Part shown: positions 33,019 to 44,550 of the stretch, piece by piece
Numbering within the stretch: the stretch's first letter is position 1
How the letters are laid out: every line of letters starts with the position of its first letter
DNA from: Gemmatimonadaceae bacterium
GTDB taxonomy: Bacteria; Gemmatimonadota; Gemmatimonadetes; Gemmatimonadales; Gemmatimonadaceae
Direction: 5' to 3'
Length of the DNA: 64,000 nucleotides
NCBI GenBank assembly: GCA_036496605.1
Contig: DASXKV010000050.1
Location: forward strand, 62,001-126,000
Translations under genes and position numbers: made by a program
Notes under the pieces: generated by a model
Told to the model about the DNA's origin: nothing
The model's database searches: none
What the model saw: only the letters and a program-made list of their open reading frames with translations

Positions 33019-33753
33019 TCAATGGATCGTCGTCAGCCCGAGAATTCCTGACAGAATGTTGCTGAGGATCGAGGCCGAACCATTCGATAACGCACCGTAC
33101 CGCAATCGGCTGCCGTACCCGTCGGAATAGCCGCGGCTGAAGCCTTGGCGGAAGTAGTAGTTGTAGTCGCTCTGCGCAATGTAGCTGCCGTTGTAGCCGT
33201 AATTGGCATCCTGATAGGCGAACGACCGCCGGTAGTTCGACGAGACTCCGTCGGAGCGATCGGCCTGACCCTGCTGATAGCCGACCCGGTATCCGTTATT
33301 GACGGCGGCGCGCAATGCGTCGGCTCCGTACTGATTCGTCTCGCGCGCTACGCCGTTGAAGCGGTAGCGGTAGGCAGGCGCCGCGGTTACGTACGGATCG
33401 TGTGCGTAGTCGCGCTGCCTCCGCAGTTGCTCCTGCTGTTGCTGCAATTCCTGCACGTAGCGTTCGTGCGCCTCGAGTTGCGCGCGCGTACGCTGCTGCG
33501 CCTGGATCTGCGCTGTTCGCGCCTGCGCCGCGCGCACCTGGGCGTCGAGCGACCGTTGATAATCCGTCTGACGCTTCTGCTCTTCGGCGATGCGCCGTTG
33601 CTGCTCCTGCGGCGACACTTGCCGTTGGGCGGGAGGATTGTGATGCTCGTCGTCGCGGTCTTTGCCGCGGTCTTTGCCGCGTCCCTGCGCGTTTGCGATC
33701 GTGCTGCCGAGCACCATCAGCGCTGCAACGGCTACGAGATCGTTGTACTTCAT
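33019..33753 (-). CDS. Exported Gln/Arg-rich coiled-coil protein
   Basis: 244 residues. Signal peptide MKYNDLVAVAALMVLGSTIANA, a polar linker rich in Lys/Asp (GKDRGKDRDDEHHN), then about 80 residues of coiled coil rich in Gln and Arg (QEQQRRIAEEQKRQ, VQELQQQQEQLRRQR), and a Tyr/Gly-rich C-terminus (QDANYGYNGSYIAQ, GFSRGYSDGYGS). Likely periplasmic or surface-associated. No family recognised. Confidence 0.65.
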   Translation of the reverse strand: MKYNDLVAVAALMVLGSTIANAQGRGKDRGKDRDDEHHNPPAQRQVSPQEQQRRIAEEQKRQTDYQRSLDAQVRAAQARTAQIQAQQRTRAQLEAHERYVQELQQQQEQLRRQRDYAHDPYVTAAPAYRYRFNGVARETNQYGADALRAAVNNGYRVGYQQGQADRSDGVSSNYRRSFAYQDANYGYNGSYIAQSDYNYYFRQGFSRGYSDGYGSRLRYGALSNGSASILSNILSGILGLTTIH

Positions 33754-33831
33754 ATAGGCAAGGCCTCGATTGCATGATGGAAAGGACGTACGGAGCCGAT
33801 CATGCGAGGCATCGACCGTGCCGGGCGGCCT

Positions 33832-34407
33832 CTACTTCGGCCTCCTCGTGTACCGGATCTCCACTGCTTTCCACTCCGGCACCTTCCCGAAACTCAGAAA
33901 GCTGGTTGCGACCATCGAGTTCGCCGACGTCGGCTCGATGACCGTGCGCTGCGTCCACGTGTCGCCGGCCAGCTGGTACGACGCCTTCAGCTCGAAATGG
34001 CGCGCTTGCTCATCCCACGCGCCGGCTTCGGCAATCCGGCTGGTGTTCGTGCTGGCGATGCGTGTGGCTTCGTACTGATGAGTGCCGGTGTTGAACCCCG
34101 TCCATGCGAGCGTCGTGAACGGGGCACCGTTCAGCGCGCCCTCGATCTTCTCTTCGATGAACAGACCATCGAACAGAGGCCGGATCGTCGAAACGCCTTT
34201 GCTCACGACGGCGGGGCCGCCAGGCCGAAACCAGAACGTCAGCTCCACATCCCAGGTATCGCACATCGCAATGAGGCGCGCGTGCTCCGGGTCCGGACCG
34301 ACCGACGTTCTCGTGGACCGCACCGATGCCTCGGCAACGGCGCCAGTGACGACGACAGCGCTCGCGATGACGAGGGCGCCGGTGACCAATCTGATGGTAC
34401 GGCTCAT
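33832..34407 (-). CDS. Exported DUF1579-like protein
   Basis: 191 residues from the ATG at 34407, which opens a signal peptide (MSRTIRLVTGALVIASAVVVTGAVA). The mature beta-rich part has MCDTWDVELTFWFRPGGP, FIEEKIEGALNGAPFTTLAWTGFN and the YEATRIASTNTSR block, the pattern of DUF1579 (lipocalin-like) proteins. Function unknown. Divergent from the UvrA-like gene. Confidence 0.65.
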   Translation of the reverse strand: MSRTIRLVTGALVIASAVVVTGAVAEASVRSTRTSVGPDPEHARLIAMCDTWDVELTFWFRPGGPAVVSKGVSTIRPLFDGLFIEEKIEGALNGAPFTTLAWTGFNTGTHQYEATRIASTNTSRIAEAGAWDEQARHFELKASYQLAGDTWTQRTVIEPTSANSMVATSFLSFGKVPEWKAVEIRYTRRPK

Positions 34408-34507
34408 TGTGGCTCTCGGGCTTGTGGGTTTCGAACGACGGTGCGTGAGTATGGCATCACGAGGCATCCGGCGACATCACCTGAATGGATGATTTTGGGG
34501 TCTCGTT

Positions 34508-36907
<2,400 letters not shown>

Positions 36908-36916
<9 letters not shown>

Positions 36917-38179
36917 TGCCTCCAGCAGGCGGTCGACGTCGTCCATGTCGTTGTAGATCGACGGCGACACGCGCATCCAGTTGTCGGCGACTCGTACGTC
37001 GACGCGCGCTCTGGCGAGCTTGTCAGGCACGTCACTCGCCGCGAGTCCCTTGCGCGCAAACGTAATGATGCTCGCTGTGGATCCCGGTGGTGTGACGCAC
37101 GTGAAACCGCGCCGCGGGACTTCGGCTCGGAGTTTCTGGATCATCGGCTTGCGATACGCCTGGATGTTGGCGACGCCGAGCTCTTTCACGTAGGCGAGTG
37201 AAGCGGCGAGACCCGCGCCGAGGGCACCGCCGATGGAGCCCGTCTCGAAGTGGCCGGTCGCATCGTGCTTGAACGTCCACGACACGGGTTCGGACTCGCC
37301 CGCGATGTCGAACGGCGGCTCGTGACCGGTCATGTCCGCGGCCTGATAGTAGCCGATCTGCGGACGTCGGATTCGCTCGAGCAGATCGTCGCGCGCATAG
37401 AGAAAGCCAAGCCCATAGTCTGCCATGAGCCACTTGAAGCTGGAGCACGCGGCGAAATCGACACCGCTCGCTTTTACGTCGAACGGCTCCGCTCCTGCAG
37501 TGTGAATGATGTCCGCGTAGACATAAGCGCCATGCGAATGCGCGAGCTCGCAGACCGCTTTGAGGTCGTGCTGGAAGCCGTTGTACATTGCGGTGGACGA
37601 CAGCTCGACGAGCTTCGTCTTGCGGTCGATCACACGCGCGAGATCGTCGATATTGATGCGAAAATCGGTCGTCGGTTTCACGATGCGGACATCGAGTCCG
37701 CCGCGCTTCAGCTCGAGGAGATGAACGAGCGCGCCGTCGAAGTGAAGCCAGTCGCTGACGACATTGAAGTCAGTCGGCCGATCGAGTCCGAGCGCGCTGA
37801 CAACGAGATTCTCGCCCGCACTGGTGCTGGGAACGTACGCGATCTCGGATGTCTTCGCGTTGATCAGTTCCGCGAAGAGCGTTTTGGCATTGAAGCCTTC
37901 ACCCGAGCCGCCACCGGATCCGGGCCGTGGCATCGCGAACTTGTTGCGTTGCGCGAGATACGCGCGCGCGGCGTCGGCGGCTGGCCGAGGGATCGGATGC
38001 GTGTACGCGGCGTTGAGGTACGTGAAACCGTCCGCAAGGTCGAAGTCCTGCTTTCGGGGCAGACCGGCGTTAGGCGTCACCGTAATTCCCAGAGCAGACG
38101 CTGGGCGAAGCTTCGCGAATGCCAGCGACGCGGCCATGCCGCTCACTTCTTTGAGAAGCTCACGACGATCGAGTGTCAT
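36908..38179 (-). CDS. Class V aminotransferase / cysteine-desulfurase-like PLP enzyme
   Basis: About 423 residues. A Tat-like N-terminus (MTLDRRELLKEVSGMAASLAFA) suggests export. The fold-type I core shows FTYLNAAYTHPIPRPA, VYADIIHTAGAEPFDVKASGVDFAACSSFKWL with the PLP lysine in SSFKWL, and the aspartate in the YADIIHTAG stretch. Close to isopenicillin-N-epimerase-like family members. A periplasmic PLP enzyme is unusual but recurrent in this phylum. Substrate unknown. Confidence 0.82.
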
Positions 38180-38225
38180 AGCGAGGCCAATTGTATCCAA
38201 CGAGAGAGGAAGAGGGTGAAGTCGC

Positions 38226-39851
38226 CTAACGACTAGGAGCATGTTGTCGCTGCTGTTCCGCCTCCGCCAACCATTTCGCCATCTTCTCGTCCTTGGCGGC
38301 GTACAGCGCCCAACCCCGCGCGGTACTGTTCCAGCGATAGTCCTCGATGGTCAGGTCGATGCCGCGGTCGATGAGAAATTGCATCGACTCGTAGTTCGCG
38401 GGATTCTCGCCAGTCCCGACCTGTCCGACCAACTCGTGCAGGATGCTCGCCGGCTCGTGGGAGCCCCATCTGGTGTTGATGTCCGCGCCGTGCGCGAGCA
38501 GAAAGTCCGCGACGTCGAAGTGGCGGTTGATGACGGACCAGGCGAGCGCCGTGTCGAGAATCGACTGGGTACGCGACGCGCTCCACTGGTAGTCGATCGC
38601 GGTGTGCGTGTTGTAGGGAAAGTGATTGTCGAGATTGCCCAGCGCCGGCGCGCCTGACTCGTCGAACCAATGCTTCACGCGCGCGATGTTTCCCATGGCT
38701 GCCGCGTGTGGCAGGTCGTCGGGCAGTGGCCAGATGCGCGTGAGGAGCGGAATGAGGTGCAGCTTCGCGTATGTGACGGCGAACTCGATTGCTCCAGACG
38801 GAGGCGGCGGCCGGCGCCGTCGTAAGGCGGGATCGAGATCGAGCAAAGCAACGATGAATTCGGCGCGATCCCGTATCGTGGCCCGCTCTATCAACCCCGC
38901 CTGAAACGGCACGTGCGCTTCGCCAAGCAGCCACGGTTCGCGTTGCAACCAACTGACGAACGCCGTCAGGTCGCCATCCTGCAGCGCGCGCGTGACCTGA
39001 TCCATGAGAAAGGCCTGCCACGGGCCGCTCGGTGTGGCGTGCATGAAGGCGAGCGTTCGATTTCCAATGAGGTACCTGACGAAGGCGGAGCGCCCCACGC
39101 TTCCATCGACGTGTTTTCCGAGCGCGGGATCGAGTGCGATGGCTCGGTCGAGCAGAACGGAGGCGGCCGCTTCGTGCCCGAAGTGGCACGCGGTCATGAA
39201 CCCCTCATTGACGACTGCGAGATCGTTCCCGTTCTCGTCGAGCGAGGCGTGAACCGCGTCGAGATCGCCTAACGCTGAGAAGAATCTGAGCGTTTGCGGC
39301 AGCAAGCCTCTCCGCCGAAACAATTGCAATAGTCCCCTGGCGCGCGATTCGACGAGTCCGTCGGGCACCGACGACGTCACGACCGCGCCGGCGTCGATCA
39401 GCAGCTCGGCGCACGCCGGCCGCGTAAAGGTCTGTTCTCTCTCCGGATCGAAGGCGTCGCCGTAGGCGCCCGTGGCGATTCCCAGCAGGCCACCGCTGCT
39501 ATCCGAGTCGTCGCCAGTCCAGGAAAGCAACGCCGGGTACTCAGCCAACAATTGCTTCAAGTGCTCGACGTCGTTGTCGTGAATCGCGCGTCGCGCCTGT
39601 GTTACTGCCCACTCCAAGCCGTTGCCGAGGCGTTTGTTCACTTCAGCGGTGAGATCTTGCCAGCCGGCGTAGCCGTACTCACGCGCGATGATTAGTTGCG
39701 CATTGCGCTGCGTCAACGTCAGATCGACGTTAGGCAGCTGCTCGCGCGCACGTGCGACGGCAGCGGCGTCGCCGGCGGCGATGTCGCGCGTGAGTTTCTT
39801 TGCCTGCTTTCGGAGGGACTCGAGCGACGGGCGAGCGGGAAGCGACTTCAT
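38226..39851 (-). CDS. Ankyrin-repeat protein
   Basis: 541 residues, no signal peptide. Repeats are degenerate: HDNDVEHLKQLLAEYPALLS, GNDLAVVNEGFMTACHFGHEAAASVLLDRA, RHFDVADFLLAHGADINTRWGSHEPASILHEL and MQFLIDRGIDLTIEDYRWNSTARGWAL. It probably mediates protein contacts. The starting part (LPARPSLESLRKQAKKLTRDI) is shared by a family of DUF-like ankyrin proteins in soil bacteria. It lies 46 bp upstream of the aminotransferase gene on the same strand. Confidence 0.8.
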   Translation of the reverse strand: MKSLPARPSLESLRKQAKKLTRDIAAGDAAAVARAREQLPNVDLTLTQRNAQLIIAREYGYAGWQDLTAEVNKRLGNGLEWAVTQARRAIHDNDVEHLKQLLAEYPALLSWTGDDSDSSGGLLGIATGAYGDAFDPEREQTFTRPACAELLIDAGAVVTSSVPDGLVESRARGLLQLFRRRGLLPQTLRFFSALGDLDAVHASLDENGNDLAVVNEGFMTACHFGHEAAASVLLDRAIALDPALGKHVDGSVGRSAFVRYLIGNRTLAFMHATPSGPWQAFLMDQVTRALQDGDLTAFVSWLQREPWLLGEAHVPFQAGLIERATIRDRAEFIVALLDLDPALRRRRPPPPSGAIEFAVTYAKLHLIPLLTRIWPLPDDLPHAAAMGNIARVKHWFDESGAPALGNLDNHFPYNTHTAIDYQWSASRTQSILDTALAWSVINRHFDVADFLLAHGADINTRWGSHEPASILHELVGQVGTGENPANYESMQFLIDRGIDLTIEDYRWNSTARGWALYAAKDEKMAKWLAEAEQQRQHAPSR

Positions 39852-40059
39852 GGCGACCTCCTTTCATGAATCGCCTGTTCCCCGCTGAGGCCAGGCTGAA
39901 AGAAGGTGCGAACGCACGCGACTTTGGACCTAATCAGGTGGGAGTATTCCCTTGCCGCGGGTAGGTGGCGCCCTGTAGCGCTCTGCCAGCAGTATCAAGG
40001 GAGAGCGCTTCGATGTCAACCGCGGCGAGGTCTCCGGCGCCCGAGCTTATCTTGAGCGC

Positions 40060-40830
40060 ATGACGTCCCCGTCCGTTCTCGTCGAGGCCTGTGTCGACTC
40101 CGTCGCGTCGTCGCTCGCGGCCGAGCGCGGCGGAGCACGACGGCTGGAGCTGTGCGATGCGCTCTTCGACGGCGGGACGACGCCGAGTGCCGGGATGATT
40201 GCCGCTTGCAAGGAAACGGTGTCGATCCCGGTCGTCGTGATGATCCGTCCGCGCGGCGGCGGCTTCGTCTACTCCGACGCGGAGCGCGACGTGATGCGAC
40301 GGGACGTCGTCGTCGCCCGTGAGCTCGGCGCCGATGGCGTGGTGATCGGCGGCCTCCATCGCGACGGCACCGTTGATCTCGCGCTCGTGCGGCTCCTCGT
40401 GGAGGCGGCGCAGGAGCTGCCGGTGACCTTCCACCGCGCGTTCGACCTCACACCCAGTTTGGCGGAGTCGCTGGCTTCGCTCGCCGACGCCGGCATTGAG
40501 CGTGTACTCACCGCCGGTGGCGCGTCGACGGCCGCGGAGGGCGCGACGGCACTCGCCGATCTGGTCCGCCGGGCAGGGTCGCGGATCGTCGTGATGGCGG
40601 GCGGAGGCGTCCGGGAGGAGAATGTGCGTACTCTGGTCGAGACCTCCGGCGTGCGCGAAGTTCACGTGCGGCTCACTCGCCGGCGGCACGGCGGAGAAGT
40701 ACCGTCTCGAAATGGACTGCGCGTGCGCAAGCCTTTACCCGAAGACGAGGCAGCCTGGGAAGAAACGGACGAGCAGCGCGTGCGAAGCTTCGTCAGAAGC
40801 GCCGCCGCCATATCGGGTCGCGGCGCCTAA
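40060..40830 (+). CDS. cutC: Copper homeostasis protein CutC
   Basis: 256 residues with the TIM-barrel pattern of CutC: VEACVDSVASSLAAERGGARRLELCDALFDGGTTPS, VVVMIRPRGGGFVYSDAE, VTFHRAFDLTP and VLTAGGASTAAEGA are all conserved segments. The family was linked with copper handling, but its biochemical role is not settled. The gene stands alone on the + strand, followed 45 bp later by a membrane gene; a GGCGCCTAACGAG overlaps its stop. Confidence 0.9.
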   Translation: MTSPSVLVEACVDSVASSLAAERGGARRLELCDALFDGGTTPSAGMIAACKETVSIPVVVMIRPRGGGFVYSDAERDVMRRDVVVARELGADGVVIGGLHRDGTVDLALVRLLVEAAQELPVTFHRAFDLTPSLAESLASLADAGIERVLTAGGASTAAEGATALADLVRRAGSRIVVMAGGGVREENVRTLVETSGVREVHVRLTRRRHGGEVPSRNGLRVRKPLPEDEAAWEETDEQRVRSFVRSAAAISGRGA

Positions 40831-40875
40831 CGAGCCGAGTCATCGAAGAACGAGAAGAGCACCGGAGAGCGGGCA

Positions 40876-41697
40876 ATGCGCATCGCAAGCTGGGGGCATG
40901 CTTTTTTTGCTGCGACGCTGATGGCGCTTGGAATCATCGGCCTGGTCCAACGCGACTTTCCGCCGACATGGACGGGCGTGCCCGCGAGTCTGCCCCTTCG
41001 TGAGCTACTGCTCTATCTCTGCGCTCTCGTGTCTCTGGTGACTGGCGTCGGCCTGCTCCTTCGGCGCACGGCTGTCGTCGCCGCCCGCGTGCTGCTCATC
41101 TATCTTCTGCTCTGGCTGCTGTTGTTCAGGATCTCGTACATCTTCGTCGCTCCAACTTCGACGGATGTGTGGTGGGCCTGCGGCGACACCGCACTGATGG
41201 CTGCCGCCGCCTGGGTGCTCTACGCGTGGTTCGCGGCCGACCGGGAAGGGACAGGTCTCCGTTTCGCTACCGGCGACAGTGGCCTGCGCATCGCGAGGGT
41301 GCTTTACGGTTTGGCTTTGATCCCATTCGGCGTTGCCCATTTCACGTATCTCGAGCACACCGCCGAGCTGGTGCCCGGCTGGCTGCCGTGGCATTTGGGT
41401 TGGGCGTACTTCACCGGCGGCGCGTTCATCGCAGCGGGCGTCGCGATACTCACCGGCGTCTACGCTCGGCTCGCAGCCGTCCTCTCGGCGTGGGAGCTTG
41501 GCCTGTTCACGCTGCTGGTGTGGGTACCAGTCGTCGCGGCGGGCCCCAACGCATCTCAATGGACCGAGTTCGTCAACTCCTGGGCGTTGACCGCGGGCGC
41601 GTGGGTGGTAGCAGATTCCTACCGCGGCACGCCCTGGCTTGCCGCGGAGTGGCGCTGGCGCCGATTGGACAATGAGAGATTGCTCGCTCGCAACTAA
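40876..41697 (+). CDS. DoxX-like membrane protein
   Basis: 273 residues with about seven hydrophobic segments ([112 protein letters not shown]). The second half ([25 protein letters not shown]) is a DoxX-type signature. Probable redox-linked membrane protein; partner unknown. Confidence 0.75.
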   Translation: MRIASWGHAFFAATLMALGIIGLVQRDFPPTWTGVPASLPLRELLLYLCALVSLVTGVGLLLRRTAVVAARVLLIYLLLWLLLFRISYIFVAPTSTDVWWACGDTALMAAAAWVLYAWFAADREGTGLRFATGDSGLRIARVLYGLALIPFGVAHFTYLEHTAELVPGWLPWHLGWAYFTGGAFIAAGVAILTGVYARLAAVLSAWELGLFTLLVWVPVVAAGPNASQWTEFVNSWALTAGAWVVADSYRGTPWLAAEWRWRRLDNERLLARN

Positions 41698-41746
41698 ACG
41701 TTAGACGTTAGGCAACAACGTGAAGGGTCCCTGACGGGAGGTCGCA

Positions 41747-43918
41747 ATGCGCACGCAGAACCTACTCGTGGTCACGGCAATACTCATCGTGGGCCTTGGT
41801 TCTGTCGCGGGCCTCGCTCGCTCAGTCGACGCGGCCGACGCTGCGCGACAACAAGCCGGCGCGAACGACATCACCGGCACGGTCTCGGGCCCACGCGGCC
41901 CGGAAGCTGGCGTGTGGGTGATCGCCGAAACGAACGAGCTCCCCACGAAGTTCGTGCGGATCGTCGTCACCGACGATCGCGGACGCTATCTCATCCCGGA
42001 CTTGCCTGCAGCCACCTACGATGTGTGGGTGCGTGGCTACGGTCTCGTCGATTCACCAAAGTCTAAATCGACGATTGGAAGGACACTCGACCTCAAAGCC
42101 ATACCGGCGCCTAACGCGCGCGCCGCGGCGGCGTACTACCCAGCCGGGTACTGGCTGTCGATGCTCCGCGTACCGGAGAAAAGCGAGTTCCCCGGTACTG
42201 GCCCGGAAGGCAATGGCATCGCGGCTAACGTGAAATCGCAGGACGATTGGATTCGCACGATCAAATCCGGTGGCTGTACAGCGTGCCATCAGCTCGGCAC
42301 CAGAGGCACGCGGATCGTTCCCGAGGAGTACCGGAAGCTGGGCTCGAGCTTCGCGGCGTGGGAGCGTCGCGTGCAGTCGGGTCAGGCCGGCACGCAGATG
42401 CTCGGCACGATCGACAATCTTGGCCACACGCGCGCGCTGCAATTGTTCGCGGATTGGACCGACCGTATCGCCGCGGGCGAAGTGCCAGCGACGGCACCGC
42501 GTCGTCCACAAGGAATCGAACGAAATGTCGTGATCACCGAATGGGATTGGGCGGATCCGAAGTCGTACCTGCACGACGTGGTGTCGACCGATCGCCGCGA
42601 TCCCACCGTGAACGCGAATGGCTTGATGTACGGCTCGCTGGAGCTGAGCTCCGATTATCTGCCGGTGCTCGATCCAATACACAACACGGTGAGTCGCGTG
42701 CCACTCACCGTGCGCGATCCCGCGACACAGCCGGCGACGGGACCGAATCACGGCGCGCCATCGGTCTACTGGGGCACGGAAACGATCTGGACGAGCAAGA
42801 ACAACGTCCACAATCCGATGATGGACGAGACCGGGCGCGTGTGGATCACGTCCACCGTGCGCCCGGCGGACAATCCGGCGTTCTGCAAAGCGGGATCGAC
42901 GCATCCATCGGCGAGGCTCTTTCCGCTCAATCGCTCCGGGCGGCAGCTCGCGATGTACGATCCGAAGATGAAGAAGCTGACGCACATCAGCACATGCTTC
43001 AGCACGCACCATCTGATGTTCGCCGAGGACTCGAATCGCACGTTGTGGACGAGCGGCGGCGGACCAGTCGTGGGCTGGCTCGACACCAAGCTGTTCGACG
43101 CCACGGGCGACGAGGAGAAATCGCAGGGATGGACGGCACTCATCCTCGACACGAATGGCGACGGCAAGCGCGGTGAGTACACGGAGCCCAATCAGCCGAT
43201 CGACCCGACCAAGGATCATCGGATCAACGCCGGCTTCTACGCGGTCGCGCCGGCGCCGGACGGATCGATCTGGGGATCGACGTTAGGCTATCCTGGTGGG
43301 ATTATCCGTCTCGTACCCGGAAGTCACCCTCCCGAGACGGCTTTAGTAGAGTATTACGAGCCGCCGTATCACAGCGCCGATCCGTCCAAGCGTGGCTTCT
43401 CGCCACGCGGAATGGACATCGACCGAAACGGCGTCGCGTGGGTCGCGCTCGCGAGTGGCCACATGGCGAGCTTCGATCGACGGAAGTGCAAGGCCCCGCT
43501 CAACGGACCAACGGCGACGGGCCAACATTGCCCGGAAGGCTGGACGCTCTATCCGGAACCGCTGCCGCAGTTAGCGAATGTGAAAGAATCGGGGAGCGCC
43601 GAGGCGAGCTACTACACATGGGTCGACCAGCAGGACGTGCTCGGCCTCGGAAAGAACACGCCGATCAACACCGGCAACGCGTCCGAGGGCCTGTTGGCGC
43701 TCAAGGATGGGCAGTGGGTGATCTTGCGCGTGCCGTATCCGACGGGTTTCTACACAAAATGGATGGATGGTCGTATCGACGACGCGAACGCCGGATGGAA
43801 GGGGCGCGGATTGTGGGCGACGGTCAGCACGCGCGCACCATTTCACATGGAGACTGGCAAAGGAACGACGAGCAAGGTGCTTCACTTCCAGCTGCGGCCG
43901 AGTCCTCTTGCTCGCTGA
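41747..43918 (+). CDS. Exported haem-c protein with carboxypeptidase-regulatory-like and lyase-propeller regions
   Basis: 723 residues. Signal peptide (LLVVTAILIVGLGSVAGLA), then a CarboxypepD-reg-like beta domain (DITGTVSGPRGPEAGVWVIAE to YDVWVRGYGLVD), one covalent haem motif CTACH at about residue 182, and a propeller part with repeated IWGSTLG/VWVALASG-like blades resembling virginiamycin-B-lyase-type repeats. It may couple a single c-type haem to an oxidising or lyase-like propeller. Start 41747 follows GGGAGGTCGCA. Function unresolved. Confidence 0.75.
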   Translation: MRTQNLLVVTAILIVGLGSVAGLARSVDAADAARQQAGANDITGTVSGPRGPEAGVWVIAETNELPTKFVRIVVTDDRGRYLIPDLPAATYDVWVRGYGLVDSPKSKSTIGRTLDLKAIPAPNARAAAAYYPAGYWLSMLRVPEKSEFPGTGPEGNGIAANVKSQDDWIRTIKSGGCTACHQLGTRGTRIVPEEYRKLGSSFAAWERRVQSGQAGTQMLGTIDNLGHTRALQLFADWTDRIAAGEVPATAPRRPQGIERNVVITEWDWADPKSYLHDVVSTDRRDPTVNANGLMYGSLELSSDYLPVLDPIHNTVSRVPLTVRDPATQPATGPNHGAPSVYWGTETIWTSKNNVHNPMMDETGRVWITSTVRPADNPAFCKAGSTHPSARLFPLNRSGRQLAMYDPKMKKLTHISTCFSTHHLMFAEDSNRTLWTSGGGPVVGWLDTKLFDATGDEEKSQGWTALILDTNGDGKRGEYTEPNQPIDPTKDHRINAGFYAVAPAPDGSIWGSTLGYPGGIIRLVPGSHPPETALVEYYEPPYHSADPSKRGFSPRGMDIDRNGVAWVALASGHMASFDRRKCKAPLNGPTATGQHCPEGWTLYPEPLPQLANVKESGSAEASYYTWVDQQDVLGLGKNTPINTGNASEGLLALKDGQWVILRVPYPTGFYTKWMDGRIDDANAGWKGRGLWATVSTRAPFHMETGKGTTSKVLHFQLRPSPLAR

Positions 43919-43927
43919 CGTCGGAAA

Positions 43928-44515
43928 ATGATTCCGAACACTGACTCTTGCATAACCATCCATATGGTGGCGAGCCTCGACGGCTTCATCGCCCGAAAGG
44001 ACGGGAGCGTCGGCTGGCTCGAGACAGCAGACGAATTCGTGGGCGGGAAGACGATGGACCCGGGTGTCATCGCAGCGTTCCTCGAGACGATCGACTGCTA
44101 TGTGATGGGAGCGCGGACATATGAAACCGCGTTGGGTTTCGAGGCCAAAGGGTTCGGGTGGTCGTATGGCAACAAGCCTACGTTCGTCCTGACTCACCAC
44201 GAGTTGCCGCGGACTCGGCAAACCGTCGAGTTCTATTCCGGCGATCTCGCGCTTTTCGTCAACGAGCGCTTGCGACCTGCGTTCCGAAGTATCTGGTTTG
44301 TCGGAGGCGGTTGCGTCGCTGGGGAATGCCTTCGCCTCGGGCTCGCCGATGAAGTTCGTTATTCGATCGTGCCGATCCTGATTGGTGATGGCCTCCCTTT
44401 CTTCGAGAAGCTCGACGGAGACATCGCCCTCCACATGGCCGAGGTCACAGCCTATGTGAACGGCATGATCGAGCTTCGTTACGAAGTGCGAAAGACGCTC
44501 GCGAAGACGAGTTGA
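43928..44515 (+). CDS. Dihydrofolate-reductase-like (RibD C-terminal) protein
   Basis: 195 residues with the RibD_C fold: ITIHMVASLDGFIARKDGS at the start, DCYVMGARTYET, PTFVLTHHELPR, IWFVGGGCVAGECLRLGLADEVRYSIVPILIGDGLPFF. Stand-alone members reduce deaminated pyrimidine or unrelated substrates. The reading frame begins 9 bp after the haem protein, so the two may be an operon. Substrate unknown. Confidence 0.88.
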   Translation: MIPNTDSCITIHMVASLDGFIARKDGSVGWLETADEFVGGKTMDPGVIAAFLETIDCYVMGARTYETALGFEAKGFGWSYGNKPTFVLTHHELPRTRQTVEFYSGDLALFVNERLRPAFRSIWFVGGGCVAGECLRLGLADEVRYSIVPILIGDGLPFFEKLDGDIALHMAEVTAYVNGMIELRYEVRKTLAKTS

Positions 44516-44550
44516 TTGCAAGGGGAGACGCGACCATTCTCATTTATCGT

